This document shows, piece by piece, positions 27,121-34,348 of a stretch of 64,000 nt of DNA. The position numbers and the translations under genes were made by a program. Source of the DNA: Clostridiaceae bacterium (lineage in GTDB: Bacteria > Bacillota > Clostridia > Lachnospirales > Lachnospiraceae); assembly GCA_910574345.1 (NCBI GenBank), contig CAJSZV010000012.1, forward strand, positions 91,474 through 155,473, in the 5' to 3' direction. The notes below the pieces were generated by a model that was not told where the DNA came from, made no database searches, and saw nothing but the letters and a program-made list of their open reading frames with translations. How positions within the stretch are numbered: the stretch's first letter is position 1; each line of letters opens with the position of its first letter.

Positions 27121-27169
27121 AAAAAAGCCCTGCTGATTCTCATCTTTTCTGAAAATCAGCAGGACTTTT
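27121..27169 (-). terminator. Bidirectional terminator after tRNA-Gln
   Basis: AAGCCCTGCTGATT pairs with AATCAGCAGGACTT. The minus strand continues into TTTTTT; the plus strand also has TTTTAT. It ends the tRNA-Gln transcript. Confidence 0.85.
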
Positions 27170-27210
27170 ATACAATTAAATCTTCACACATTCCTGTATA
27201 AATTTGCAAA

Positions 27211-27283
27211 CTGGGCCAGCTGGATTCGAACCAGCGAAATGCAGGAGTCAAAGTCCTGTGCCTTACCGCTTGGCGATGGCCCA
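27211..27283 (-). tRNA. tRNA-Gln (TTG)
   Basis: The cloverleaf has acceptor TGGGCCA/TGGCCCA, anticodon loop CTTTGAC with anticodon TTG, and T arm GGTTCGAATCC. CCA is not encoded. It is separated from the other four tRNAs by a terminator and has its own promoter. Confidence 0.95.
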
Positions 27284-27307
27284 AAAACTCATATCAGAGC
27301 ACACTCT

Positions 27308-27336
27308 ATGATAGCATATTTATTACATCTTTGCAA
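27308..27336 (-). promoter_or_regulatory. Promoter of tRNA-Gln
   Basis: On the minus strand TTGCAA, 17 bp, TATCAT with a TG-like extension, about 25 bp before the tRNA. Confidence 0.75.
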
Positions 27337-27421
27337 TACAAAAACATTTCAAAATATTGTCAAATATGCCGCAACAACTGTACTGACAGTGACATCTTCC
27401 TTTCTGTCCAAATCTTTGCCC

Positions 27422-27455
27422 TGAAAACAAAAAACACCCACTCAGTAGGTGTTTC
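27422..27455 (-). terminator. Terminator after tRNA-His
   Basis: On the minus strand AAACACCTA and TGGGTGTTT form a hairpin followed by TTTGTTTTC. It closes the Pro-Gly-Arg-His tRNA transcript. Confidence 0.8.
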
Positions 27456-27461
27456 TCATCA

Positions 27462-27536
27462 GGTGGATAAAGGGACTCGAACCCTTGGCCTCCAGAGCCA
27501 CAATCTGGCGCGCTAACCAACTGCGCCATACCCACC
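27462..27536 (-). tRNA. tRNA-His (GTG)
   Basis: Anticodon stem CCAGA/TCTGG around TTGTGGC gives anticodon GTG. The extra 5' G (27536) faces C73 (27462), the histidine identity element. Acceptor is GTGGGTA/TATCCAC. CCA is not encoded. Confidence 0.95.
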
Positions 27537-27565
27537 ATATATTTCATACAATCCCTTGTATGAAA

Positions 27566-27639
<74 letters not shown>

Positions 27640-27642
27640 GTA

Positions 27643-27713
27643 AGCGGGTGATGGGAATCGAACCCACGTGTCCAGCTTGGAAGGCTGGTGTTCTACCATT
27701 GAACTACACCCGC
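27643..27713 (-). tRNA. tRNA-Gly (TCC)
   Basis: Acceptor GCGGGTG/CACCCGC, anticodon loop CTTCCAA (anticodon TCC), T loop TTCGATT. Three bases from tRNA-Arg. Confidence 0.95.
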
Positions 27714-27731
27714 ATAACTTAGCTTGCGCAA

Positions 27732-27806
27732 TCGGGGTGACAGGATTCGAACCTGCGACTTCCTGGTCCCAAACCAGGCGCTCTAGCCAAACTGAGCCAC
27801 ACCCCG
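27732..27806 (-). tRNA. tRNA-Pro (TGG)
   Basis: Acceptor CGGGGTG/CACCCCG, anticodon stem CCTGG/CCAGG around TTTGGGA (anticodon TGG), T arm GGTTCGAATCC. First tRNA of the cluster. Confidence 0.95.
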
Positions 27807-27843
27807 ATATGTACAAAAAGTACCTTTTCACAACGCAAGAGTT

Positions 27844-27872
27844 ATTATATACTAATCACCAATTCTTGTCAA
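27844..27872 (-). promoter_or_regulatory. Consensus promoter of the tRNA cluster
   Basis: On the minus strand TTGACA, exactly 17 bp, TATAAT: a perfect housekeeping promoter about 38 bp before tRNA-Pro. Confidence 0.92.
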
Positions 27873-27908
27873 CTACTTTTTTGCACACTTTGCAATATCT
27901 TTTCCCAT

Positions 27909-28394
27909 CTAAAGGTATTTCTGATCATAGTCGAGATTTCCGTCCCCCCTGACGGTTATAACCATATAGGACGGTCTGTGTCCTTCCTGTCTCGGATAAG
28001 ACAGACTTCCCGGATTCAGCACGATAACACCATCCACCAGATCTAAAAAAGGTCTGTGAGTATGACCGTACATAGCCATATCGCACCCCCGGCTCTTGGC
28101 CTCATCCGCCAGGCCTTCCGGCCCCATACTCACGCCATAATAATGGCCGTGGGTTAAAAGGGCTCTGTGAGATCCGATCTCAAGTTCCAACTCTCTGTCA
28201 AGCTTAGAAAAGAAATCATTATTTCCCATAACCATAGCCATCATGCAGTGTTCTCCTGCCCACTCCGGAATCCAGTACTCGCTTCCCTCTGCGTCTCCCA
28301 GATGGATCAACATGTCAAAAGGCTTCTCCTGCTCTATCACAGCTTTTAGATTATCATCTTTCCGGTGGGTGTCGCTGACAACCAATATCTTCAT
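27909..28394 (-). CDS. YfcE/MJ0936-family metallophosphoesterase
   Basis: In this 161-residue protein the metal motifs run ILVVSDTHRKDDN, LIHLGDAEGSEYW, VMGNNDFF, LLTHGHYYGV and MYGHTHRPF. This is the calcineurin-fold phosphodiesterase family with two metals in the active site. It overlaps the stop of the nucleotide pyrophosphatase gene by 4 nt (ATGA), a pairing common in clostridia. A related enzyme is at 31847-32389. The natural substrate of this family is not settled. Confidence 0.9.
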   Translation of the reverse strand: MKILVVSDTHRKDDNLKAVIEQEKPFDMLIHLGDAEGSEYWIPEWAGEHCMMAMVMGNNDFFSKLDRELELEIGSHRALLTHGHYYGVSMGPEGLADEAKSRGCDMAMYGHTHRPFLDLVDGVIVLNPGSLSYPRQEGHRPSYMVITVRGDGNLDYDQKYL

Positions 28395-29002
28395 CGGTCT
28401 TCCTCCCTATACAGGCTTTTTAATTTCTCTTTCATGGCTTCCAGGGCCTTCCCCCGGTGGCTGATCTCATTTTTCTTCTCAATGGGAATCTGAGCTGATG
28501 TCATGTTATATTCAGGAAGATAGAATATAGGATCATAACCAAATCCTCCTGTACCTGCCGGGGCACAGGCGATAAGCCCCTCTACGGTTCCCTCTGTGTG
28601 AAGCACAGTTCCGTCAGGAAGCACGGCGGCAATGGCGCTGACAAACCGGGCTGTCCGTTCCTCCTCTTTTGCATCCTTTAACCGGTCGATGATCACCTGG
28701 TTCTTAATCTCATAAGGGGTATCCTCCCCCAGATAACGGGCCGAATAGATCCCCGGTTCTCCGCCCAGATAGTCAACCACCAGGCCGGAGTCATCTGCCA
28801 GTACGATTTCTTTTGTGTGCTGCCACACAGCCTTTGCTTTGATGGCGGCATTTTCCGCAAACGTACTGCCGTTTTCCTCGATATCACAGGATGCGCCTGC
28901 TTCTTTCATGGAGATGACTTCCATCCCCAGATCCGCCAGAATCAGCCGCACTTCCCGCATCTTCCCTTCATTTGCTGTTGCAAATATAATCCTGTGTCTC
29001 AT
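28391..29002 (-). CDS. rdgB: XTP/dITP diphosphatase (RdgB/HAM1 family)
   Basis: This 203-residue protein has the substrate-binding N-terminus RIIFATANEGKMREVR, SFAENAAIKAKA, VLADDSGLVVDYLGGEPGIYSARY and GFGYDPIFYLPEY, all diagnostic of HAM1. It hydrolyses dITP and XTP to monophosphates in the cytoplasm, keeping deaminated purines out of DNA. The ATG follows GAGGGGATAAGAG. It is in an apparent operon with the protease and methylase genes upstream and the phosphoesterase downstream. Confidence 0.95.
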   Translation of the reverse strand: MRHRIIFATANEGKMREVRLILADLGMEVISMKEAGASCDIEENGSTFAENAAIKAKAVWQHTKEIVLADDSGLVVDYLGGEPGIYSARYLGEDTPYEIKNQVIIDRLKDAKEEERTARFVSAIAAVLPDGTVLHTEGTVEGLIACAPAGTGGFGYDPIFYLPEYNMTSAQIPIEKKNEISHRGKALEAMKEKLKSLYREEDR

Positions 29003-29013
29003 CTCTTATCCCC

Positions 29014-30663
29014 TCATCTTTGTGTCCCTGACCGCCTGTCTGTGTAGGCCTTCAGACACAGATTGCATTCATAGCGTTTCTCCATAGGTTCCCATTTGAT
29101 TCCGTCAGGGCTGATATACCCCTGACCGTCGGTCACATCCGCTTGTTTTGTGGCCTCATCCGCCTGATACTCCACTGCCAGAGGGTGAACTGCCCCCGGC
29201 GTCTCGATCTCAAGAATCACCGCAAACTCCTGGCCCGGTTCCAGCTTTGCCGGAATCTTTACAGGAACCGTATAAAATCCGCTGTACGCTGTCTTTCCCT
29301 GAGCTGCCATATACCTGTTCTCAAAACCGGTCTCGCTGTCCGCCGGACAGCACAGATAAATCCTGTATGAAGTGTTGTCTCCCACTGCATAGAATCCCAC
29401 AGCCTTCAGCTCTTCCTGCTCCCTGGCCCTGTACACGTTGGCTCCATATGCCTTCTCTTTCCCATATCCCACCTGGCCGACCCAGCCGCAGAGGTCGCTC
29501 TGATAAATATTGTCGTAATTATGGGGGGCTTCCGCCTTCGTGTAAACCAGATTATTGCTTCCGATATTGCTGTCGTAATAGGACACATAAAAATATCCCT
29601 TATCCCCAAAGCCCTCTCCCCAGCTGCTGACACACAAAAATGCGCCGTCACCCTCCGGCTCTGTCTGAAAATTTTCTCTCGGATAATGATCATCCCATCC
29701 TGTGATCACAATATCATGGTTGGGAATCTGGTTCCCCTGATAGCAGTAAGAATTAGCAGCTTCATTATAATATATGGAGCGGCTCTGAGAGCCGGTTATG
29801 GATGTATACAGAGAGCTTTGAACTCCCCCATTTAAAAATACGGCTTTTTTGATGGCTTCATAATCCTTGGGAGGCAAAATCTGAATCTCCTGCACATGAA
29901 CTGCCGGTTTCAGTCCTTCCGGTGATACACCGTCTCCGTAAGGATCCTCTTCCTCCAGCACCGGCCCCTGCCATGCCAGAAGATACGCCATGGACATAGT
30001 ATACTCTCCGCCCTCCCTCTGCTCCAGGGAAAAACCATTGTGAAGAGACATATGGTCCGCCGAGAATTCTCTTAAATCCCCAGGTCTTAAGGCTGTCTCC
30101 AGAGCTGTCAATGAAGCAAAGGACCAGCAGGTTCCATAATTTCCCTGATCCCTTACTCTTGTGCTGCGCCCCATCCGGCGGTAATCATAAGATGAAGGCA
30201 GTTTCCGGCATTTGTAAGGTTTTTTATCTTCCAGATAAACCCGTCTGCTTCCAAAAACCATATGAGCCTCATATCCGAACTTCTCGCAGATAACCCTTAA
30301 GGGTATATAAGCTTCTCCCGCCCTCATGGTTCTGACGGTCAATTCCACACGGCTGCCCCCTTCCTGAAGGAGAATATGTCCGTCAGGATAAAAAAGCACA
30401 CTGATTTCCAGGACCTGCCTGACAAATTCTTCCGGAACCAGGATTTCCGTGGAGCCCTTTTTTTGTATCAAGGCCTCCCACAGCCCTTCCTCCGACACGA
30501 CAAAAAGCTTTTCCGGCTCCAGAAGTCTTTCCATATCATATCTTAATGGTATTCCTTCCGCAGCCGCAGTCCGCCGTTCCCCTGCCATACAGCCTATAAC
30601 CCCTGCACCGCCGGCCAGCAGAAAGCATAGGATAGCTGCCATGACCTTTCTCATGTATCTCAA
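29014..30663 (-). CDS. Secreted papain-like (C1) cysteine protease with lectin-like tail
   Basis: This protein has about 549 residues with an N-terminal signal or anchor (MAAILCFLLAGGAGVIGCMA). Residues about 90-150 resemble a copper-amine-oxidase N-like module (AYIPLRVICEKFGYEA). The C1 core has QGNYGTCWSFASLTALE with the Cys, NHDIVITGWDDHY with the His, and a CVSSWGEGFGDKGYFYVSYY motif in which the usual Asn of NSWG is Ser. The C-terminal 130 residues form a sandwich domain common in this family. The start is TTG 30663 overlapping the methylase stop, or ATG 30654. Exported; substrate unknown. Confidence 0.87.
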   Translation of the reverse strand: MRYMRKVMAAILCFLLAGGAGVIGCMAGERRTAAAEGIPLRYDMERLLEPEKLFVVSEEGLWEALIQKKGSTEILVPEEFVRQVLEISVLFYPDGHILLQEGGSRVELTVRTMRAGEAYIPLRVICEKFGYEAHMVFGSRRVYLEDKKPYKCRKLPSSYDYRRMGRSTRVRDQGNYGTCWSFASLTALETALRPGDLREFSADHMSLHNGFSLEQREGGEYTMSMAYLLAWQGPVLEEEDPYGDGVSPEGLKPAVHVQEIQILPPKDYEAIKKAVFLNGGVQSSLYTSITGSQSRSIYYNEAANSYCYQGNQIPNHDIVITGWDDHYPRENFQTEPEGDGAFLCVSSWGEGFGDKGYFYVSYYDSNIGSNNLVYTKAEAPHNYDNIYQSDLCGWVGQVGYGKEKAYGANVYRAREQEELKAVGFYAVGDNTSYRIYLCCPADSETGFENRYMAAQGKTAYSGFYTVPVKIPAKLEPGQEFAVILEIETPGAVHPLAVEYQADEATKQADVTDGQGYISPDGIKWEPMEKRYECNLCLKAYTDRRSGTQR

Positions 30664-31820
30664 GCTTGTTCCCTGTTTCGTGCAGGCGGCTTTGGTCCAA
30701 GAAACTGATAGAAGTAAGTCTTCATCATTCCATTGTAGATTTTCCGGTTTTTATCTGCCTTCCTTCCAATATATCTCTCGGCATCTTCATAGGCCGTAAT
30801 AAGATATGCAGACCATGAATCCAGGGCCCTTACTCGTTCCCCGAATTCCCTGTACAGCGCCGGCAGATTTTCTTTTTCCTCAATTCTCTCCCCGTAGGGG
30901 GGATTGGTAATGATAAAACCGTACTTTTTGGGATGGCTTAAGGCGCTTACAGATCTCTGCTGAAAATGTATCATGTGACCCACACCTGCAGACTCTGCGT
31001 TGGCCCTCGCCGCCTTTATAATGTCTCCGTCAATGTCATATCCCTGGATATCCACATCTATCCTATCATCTGCAAGTTCATTGGCTTCATCCATAACATC
31101 ATACCAGCACTTTTTTGAGATCAGATTCCCCCAGTCCTCCGCCAGAAACGACCGATTCATTCCCGGTGCCATGTTAGCTGCCATCATAGCCGCTTCGATG
31201 GGAAATGTTCCGCTTCCGCAGAAAGGGTCCACCAGAATCCGATCCTTTTTCCAGGGTGTCAGCATGATCAAGGCAGCCGCCAGGGTTTCCGTAATGGGCG
31301 CTTTGCTGGTCAATGTCCGGTATCCTCTCTTGTGCAGAGAATCACCGGATGTATCAATGCCCACGGTCACTTGATCTTTATACAAAAAGACTCTTACCGG
31401 ATAACTGCTTCCTGTCTCAGGAAACACCTCTGTCTTATAAGCGGTCTTCATCCGCTCCACCATGGCTTTTTTCATAATCCGCTGAATGTCCGACGGACTA
31501 AACAATTTGCTCTTAATGGAAGAAGCCTTGGCGACCCAGAACCTGCCGTCTTTGGGAATCAGTTCTTCCCACATAATGGCCTTGGTATTCTGGAACAGCT
31601 CTTCAAATGTCTCCGCCCGGAAACTTCCGGCTTTTAAAAGCACTCTTTCAGCTGTGCGCAGAAATACATTGGCCCGGCACACTGCCTCCCCATCGCCCAG
31701 GAATGTGACCCTTCCGTCCTCCACCTGGGTAATATCATACCCCAGGTCTATAATCTCTCTCTTCAGTACTGCTTCCAGGCCAAAATGGCATGGTGCGATC
31801 AGTTCATATCTTCCCTTCAA
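30660..31820 (-). CDS. THUMP-domain rRNA (guanine-N2)-methyltransferase, RlmL/YpsC-like
   Basis: In this 386-residue protein the N-terminal ferredoxin-like and THUMP region (about 1-160) precedes a Rossmann methylase with VDPFCGSGTFPIEAAMMAAN (SAM loop) and IITNPPYGERIEEKEN (NPPY catalytic motif). The start is TTG 31820 with AAAGGAG six bases upstream. It corresponds to the Gram-positive YpsC group that methylates 23S rRNA. It is coupled to the downstream protease gene by a TTGA overlap. Confidence 0.92.
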   Translation of the reverse strand: MKGRYELIAPCHFGLEAVLKREIIDLGYDITQVEDGRVTFLGDGEAVCRANVFLRTAERVLLKAGSFRAETFEELFQNTKAIMWEELIPKDGRFWVAKASSIKSKLFSPSDIQRIMKKAMVERMKTAYKTEVFPETGSSYPVRVFLYKDQVTVGIDTSGDSLHKRGYRTLTSKAPITETLAAALIMLTPWKKDRILVDPFCGSGTFPIEAAMMAANMAPGMNRSFLAEDWGNLISKKCWYDVMDEANELADDRIDVDIQGYDIDGDIIKAARANAESAGVGHMIHFQQRSVSALSHPKKYGFIITNPPYGERIEEKENLPALYREFGERVRALDSWSAYLITAYEDAERYIGRKADKNRKIYNGMMKTYFYQFLGPKPPARNREQA

Positions 31821-31846
31821 CGGTATCTCCTTTATCCTGTTTCCCT

Positions 31847-32389
31847 TTACAGAGCGATCTCCTTCACCTTGCTGCCTTCAAAATCATAGATGGTAAATAC
31901 ATGTTCGTCAAGAATACCATAGCTGTTAGGGCTTCCCCCTTTCGGAAGAGATACAGATCCCGGATTCAAGAGGTAACCATCCCCCATAGGCTCTGCCACC
32001 GGCAGATGAATATGGCCATGAATGAGCACATCTCCAGGCTGCATAGGCGGCAAAACTTCTTTATTATATATGTGGCCGTGTGTTGCATAAAAGATCCTGC
32101 CGTTTAAAACCAGCAGAGCATAGTCCGCCATCATAGGAAATTCCAGCACCATCTGATCCACCTCTGAATCGCAGTTTCCTCTCACTGCATAAATCTCGTT
32201 CCTGTACTCATTGAGCATGGACAGAACCTGCTTCGGCTCGTACTCTTTAGGGAACTCGTTGCGCGGACCGTGGTACAGAATATCCCCCAAAAGAATCAGA
32301 CGGGCAGCCCCCGACTTTTTATAAGCTTCCAATGTCTTTCTGCAAAAATATGCTGAACCATGAATGTCAGATGCAAACATGTATTTCAT
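31847..32389 (-). CDS. yfcE: YfcE-family phosphodiesterase
   Basis: This 180-residue protein has the metal motifs MFASDIHGSAYF, LILLGDILYHGPRNEFP, VRGNCDSEVDQM, FYATHGHIYN and LIHGHIHLPVAE. It is a calcineurin-fold phosphoesterase; the ILYHGPRN and NPGSVSLPKGG segments match the YfcE subgroup. The ATG follows GGAGGAAGAATA. It is separate from but similar to the protein at 27909-28394. Confidence 0.9.
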   Translation of the reverse strand: MKYMFASDIHGSAYFCRKTLEAYKKSGAARLILLGDILYHGPRNEFPKEYEPKQVLSMLNEYRNEIYAVRGNCDSEVDQMVLEFPMMADYALLVLNGRIFYATHGHIYNKEVLPPMQPGDVLIHGHIHLPVAEPMGDGYLLNPGSVSLPKGGSPNSYGILDEHVFTIYDFEGSKVKEIAL

Positions 32390-32459
32390 TATTCTTCCTC
32401 CTGCTTATCATTTCTGTTAACATTTTAAAGCCCCTGCAACTATCTGTCAACAGATTCCG

Positions 32460-32780
32460 TCAGTGTATCAGATACTTTCCCCTGTATGCCGCCAGCCCGC
32501 AGGCCGTATTGACAACCATATACCCTCTGGCGGACAAATGGTTGCAGGCCAGCATACTCAAACTTCCTCTTGCACAGTACAAAACCATAGGAATGCCCTC
32601 TGCACGTTCCAAGGTTCCTTCTTTAAGCATTCTCTCCAATTCCTCATAGGGAATATTGACCGCACCTTTCAGATGAGAATATTCATAAGCGTTTCTGCTC
32701 CTCAAATCAATCAGTTCCATAGGTCTGCCGCACATAATCCAGCAATCCAGTTCCCGCATACTGATAGTCGGATAATTCAT
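32460..32780 (-). CDS. Single-domain rhodanese-like protein
   Basis: In this 106-residue rhodanese fold, ELIDLRSRNAYEYSHLKGAV is the entry motif and MVLYCARGSLSMLACNHL holds the catalytic Cys in a CARGSLS loop. Such proteins carry persulfide sulfur, but the acceptor is not evident here. The ATG at 32780 is preceded by AGGTGATGGAAG. The gene follows the Asn/Gln-rich small gene and its terminator. Confidence 0.88.
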   Translation of the reverse strand: MNYPTISMRELDCWIMCGRPMELIDLRSRNAYEYSHLKGAVNIPYEELERMLKEGTLERAEGIPMVLYCARGSLSMLACNHLSARGYMVVNTACGLAAYRGKYLIH

Positions 32781-32817
32781 CTTCCATCACCTGTCCTTTT
32801 CTTACTATCAGTATATG

Positions 32818-32851
32818 TAAAAAGCCGTCCCATGCTCATGGGGCGGCTTCG
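32818..32851 (-). terminator. Terminator of the small Asn/Gln-rich gene
   Basis: On the minus strand AAGCCGCCCCATG and CATGGGACGGCTT pair around AG (one mismatch), followed by TTTTT, about 10 bp after the stop codon. Confidence 0.88.
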
Positions 32852-32861
32852 AGGCGTCAGA

Positions 32862-33023
32862 CTAACGCTGATTGTTGTTCTGACTCTTATTCTGATTGCT
32901 GTTCTGGCTGTTATTCTGGCTCTTGTTCTGATTACTGTTCTGGCTGTTATTCTGGTTGTTGTTCTGATTGTTGTTGTGGCAGTTTCTGGAATCTTCCATA
33001 TCATTGTAGTTATTTCTTGCCAT
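32862..33023 (-). CDS. Small Asn/Gln-rich repetitive protein
   Basis: The gene encodes 53 residues: a MARNNYNDMEDSRNCH head, then a tail built almost only of N, Q, S and K with the unit NSQNSNQNKSQN seen twice, ending NNQR. ATG 33023 has AGGAGG ten bases upstream; an ATG 9 nt earlier abuts it. A promoter and strong terminator frame the gene, which supports it being real despite low complexity. Comparable short Asn/Gln-rich proteins occur in spore-forming clostridia, so a spore or surface role is possible but unproven. A longer Arg/Thr-rich frame over the same DNA is a shadow. Confidence 0.75.
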   Translation of the reverse strand: MARNNYNDMEDSRNCHNNNQNNNQNNSQNSNQNKSQNNSQNSNQNKSQNNNQR

Positions 33024-33085
33024 GGTATTCATACCTCCTGAAAAATAATTTTTGTTACAGGACTAGTATGGCTGCATTGCACTGT

Positions 33086-33115
33086 TTTATACTTGGAATT
33101 GCTTTTTTTTCACAA
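33086..33115 (-). promoter_or_regulatory. Promoter candidate for the Asn/Gln-rich gene
   Basis: On the minus strand TTGTGA, 18 bp, TATAAA, ending about 63 bp before the start codon. The stretch 33120-33247 holds two small hairpins and no gene. Confidence 0.5.
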
Positions 33116-33247
33116 TTATATTATAATGGAAACGGAGTATGGGTTTCCCTTAAGCCCAAAATCATCCTTATAAAAAGATGGATACTCCCCTCGAAGGAGA
33201 TCTGTATTCGCAGATTTCCTCTAAACCGTATTTCCATACGGCTGTCA

Positions 33248-33280
33248 GAAAGAGCCAGGCACCCCCTGCCTGGCTCTTTC
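33248..33280 (-). terminator. Terminator after the NlpC/P60 gene
   Basis: GAAAGAGCCAGGCA and TGCCTGGCTCTTTC are perfect 14-bp arms around five bases. It lies 17 bp after the stop codon and may work in both directions. Confidence 0.85.
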
Positions 33281-33297
33281 TATATCCTTATCTAACC

Positions 33298-34044
33298 TTA
33301 ATCCCCTAACATGTTCTTTATCTTTGCCGGAGCTCTGTAATTCCATGGCGACACTTTGATTCCTGTCTTTTCTGTGGAAGCATGAACGACTTGTCCATTC
33401 CCTATGTACATGGCCACATGGTTGATCCGGCCTCCCTTGCCATAAAAGACTAAATCTCCCGGTCTCATCTGGTCAGCACTTACATCAATTCCCTGCTGAG
33501 CCTGGGCTCTTGAACTCCGGTTGATGGGCACTCCTGCACCGTGGAGCATCACATAGCTGGTAAAACCTGAACAGTCCGCTCCGGTGTGAGGGTCGCTGCC
33601 GCCTGCACGGTATCTTCCTCCCACAAACTGGAGAGCGTAATCCACTAACTCCTGTCTGCGCCCATTGGCAATATCCGCCTGTTTCAACTGCTCCGCTGCT
33701 ACAGCATTCTCGCTGGCCTCCAGTTCTTCCTTATCGATGACGGACACGCCGTCCTCCTTAACTGAGATATAGCCTGTGCCGTCGCCTACCTGAATCTCAA
33801 GCCATCCGTCGCCCTCATCGGAAAGAATATTATAGACCTCTCCCTGGGATGCTTCCTTTAATATGTCCCCAGAATCCATAGACACATATACCGGATGTGT
33901 CCCTTCTTCAATTTCAGCTATGTAGTCTCCCTGGCCAAGAGCCGGTCCCTTCATCACATCCGCTTTCGTCTCGCCGGCAGTTCCCAATGAAAGAACGCTG
34001 CACAGCATCAGTGTATACATTCCATATCTGAATTTTCTTTTCAT
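33298..34044 (-). CDS. Secreted SH3-NlpC/P60 peptidoglycan endopeptidase
   Basis: About 248 residues from ATG 34044 (AAGGAG eight bases upstream). A signal peptide (YGMYTLMLCSVLSLGTAGET) is followed by an SH3b-like domain (GEVYNILSDEGDGWLEIQVG) and the NlpC/P60 domain, with the catalytic Cys in HTGADCSGFTSYVML and the His in INHVAMYIGNGQVVHAS. It would cut the gamma-D-Glu to diamino acid bond in stem peptides outside the cell. A consensus promoter lies upstream. Confidence 0.94.
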   Translation of the reverse strand: MKRKFRYGMYTLMLCSVLSLGTAGETKADVMKGPALGQGDYIAEIEEGTHPVYVSMDSGDILKEASQGEVYNILSDEGDGWLEIQVGDGTGYISVKEDGVSVIDKEELEASENAVAAEQLKQADIANGRRQELVDYALQFVGGRYRAGGSDPHTGADCSGFTSYVMLHGAGVPINRSSRAQAQQGIDVSADQMRPGDLVFYGKGGRINHVAMYIGNGQVVHASTEKTGIKVSPWNYRAPAKIKNMLGD

Positions 34045-34160
34045 ATCCAAATCTCCTTACCATTAAGTACTGTTTTGATATCTTTTGTACTTATTTACAA
34101 CTTCTTACACAGTATTACTATCCTGCGTTAAGTTGTTACAAATATGTTAACTTTTTAATA

Positions 34161-34189
34161 ATTATATTTCATATTTATTACTTTGTCAA
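34161..34189 (-). promoter_or_regulatory. Consensus promoter of the NlpC/P60 gene
   Basis: On the minus strand TTGACA, 17 bp, TATAAT, giving a leader of roughly 110 nt. Confidence 0.88.
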
Positions 34190-34273
34190 GAGAAATTAAA
34201 TTTAAAATTGTTACATTTGGGTTGCAAAACGATTTTTCTGGAATTTTCGCTTATCCGGCAGGTTCAGAAAATC

Positions 34274-34302
34274 TTGACAACCATTTGTCCCCTGACTAAA
34301 AT
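34274..34302 (+). promoter_or_regulatory. Promoter of the flavin reductase lipoprotein
   Basis: TTGACA at 34274-34279, 17 bp, TAAAAT at 34297-34302, about 47 bp before the start codon. Confidence 0.85.
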
Positions 34303-34348
34303 ATAAGAAGTCCATTTTTCGATGGCAATTTTTAAGGAGGAAAAGATA

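Noticed and set aside
30660..32389. Possible DNA-modification role for the methylase
   Set aside because: THUMP domain plus NPPY motif and length match rRNA methylases; no restriction enzyme is near.
32777..33004. 75-codon Arg/Thr-rich frame on the minus strand
   Set aside because: Shifted reading of the Asn/Gln repeat gene; the 53-residue frame has the ribosome site and ends before the terminator.
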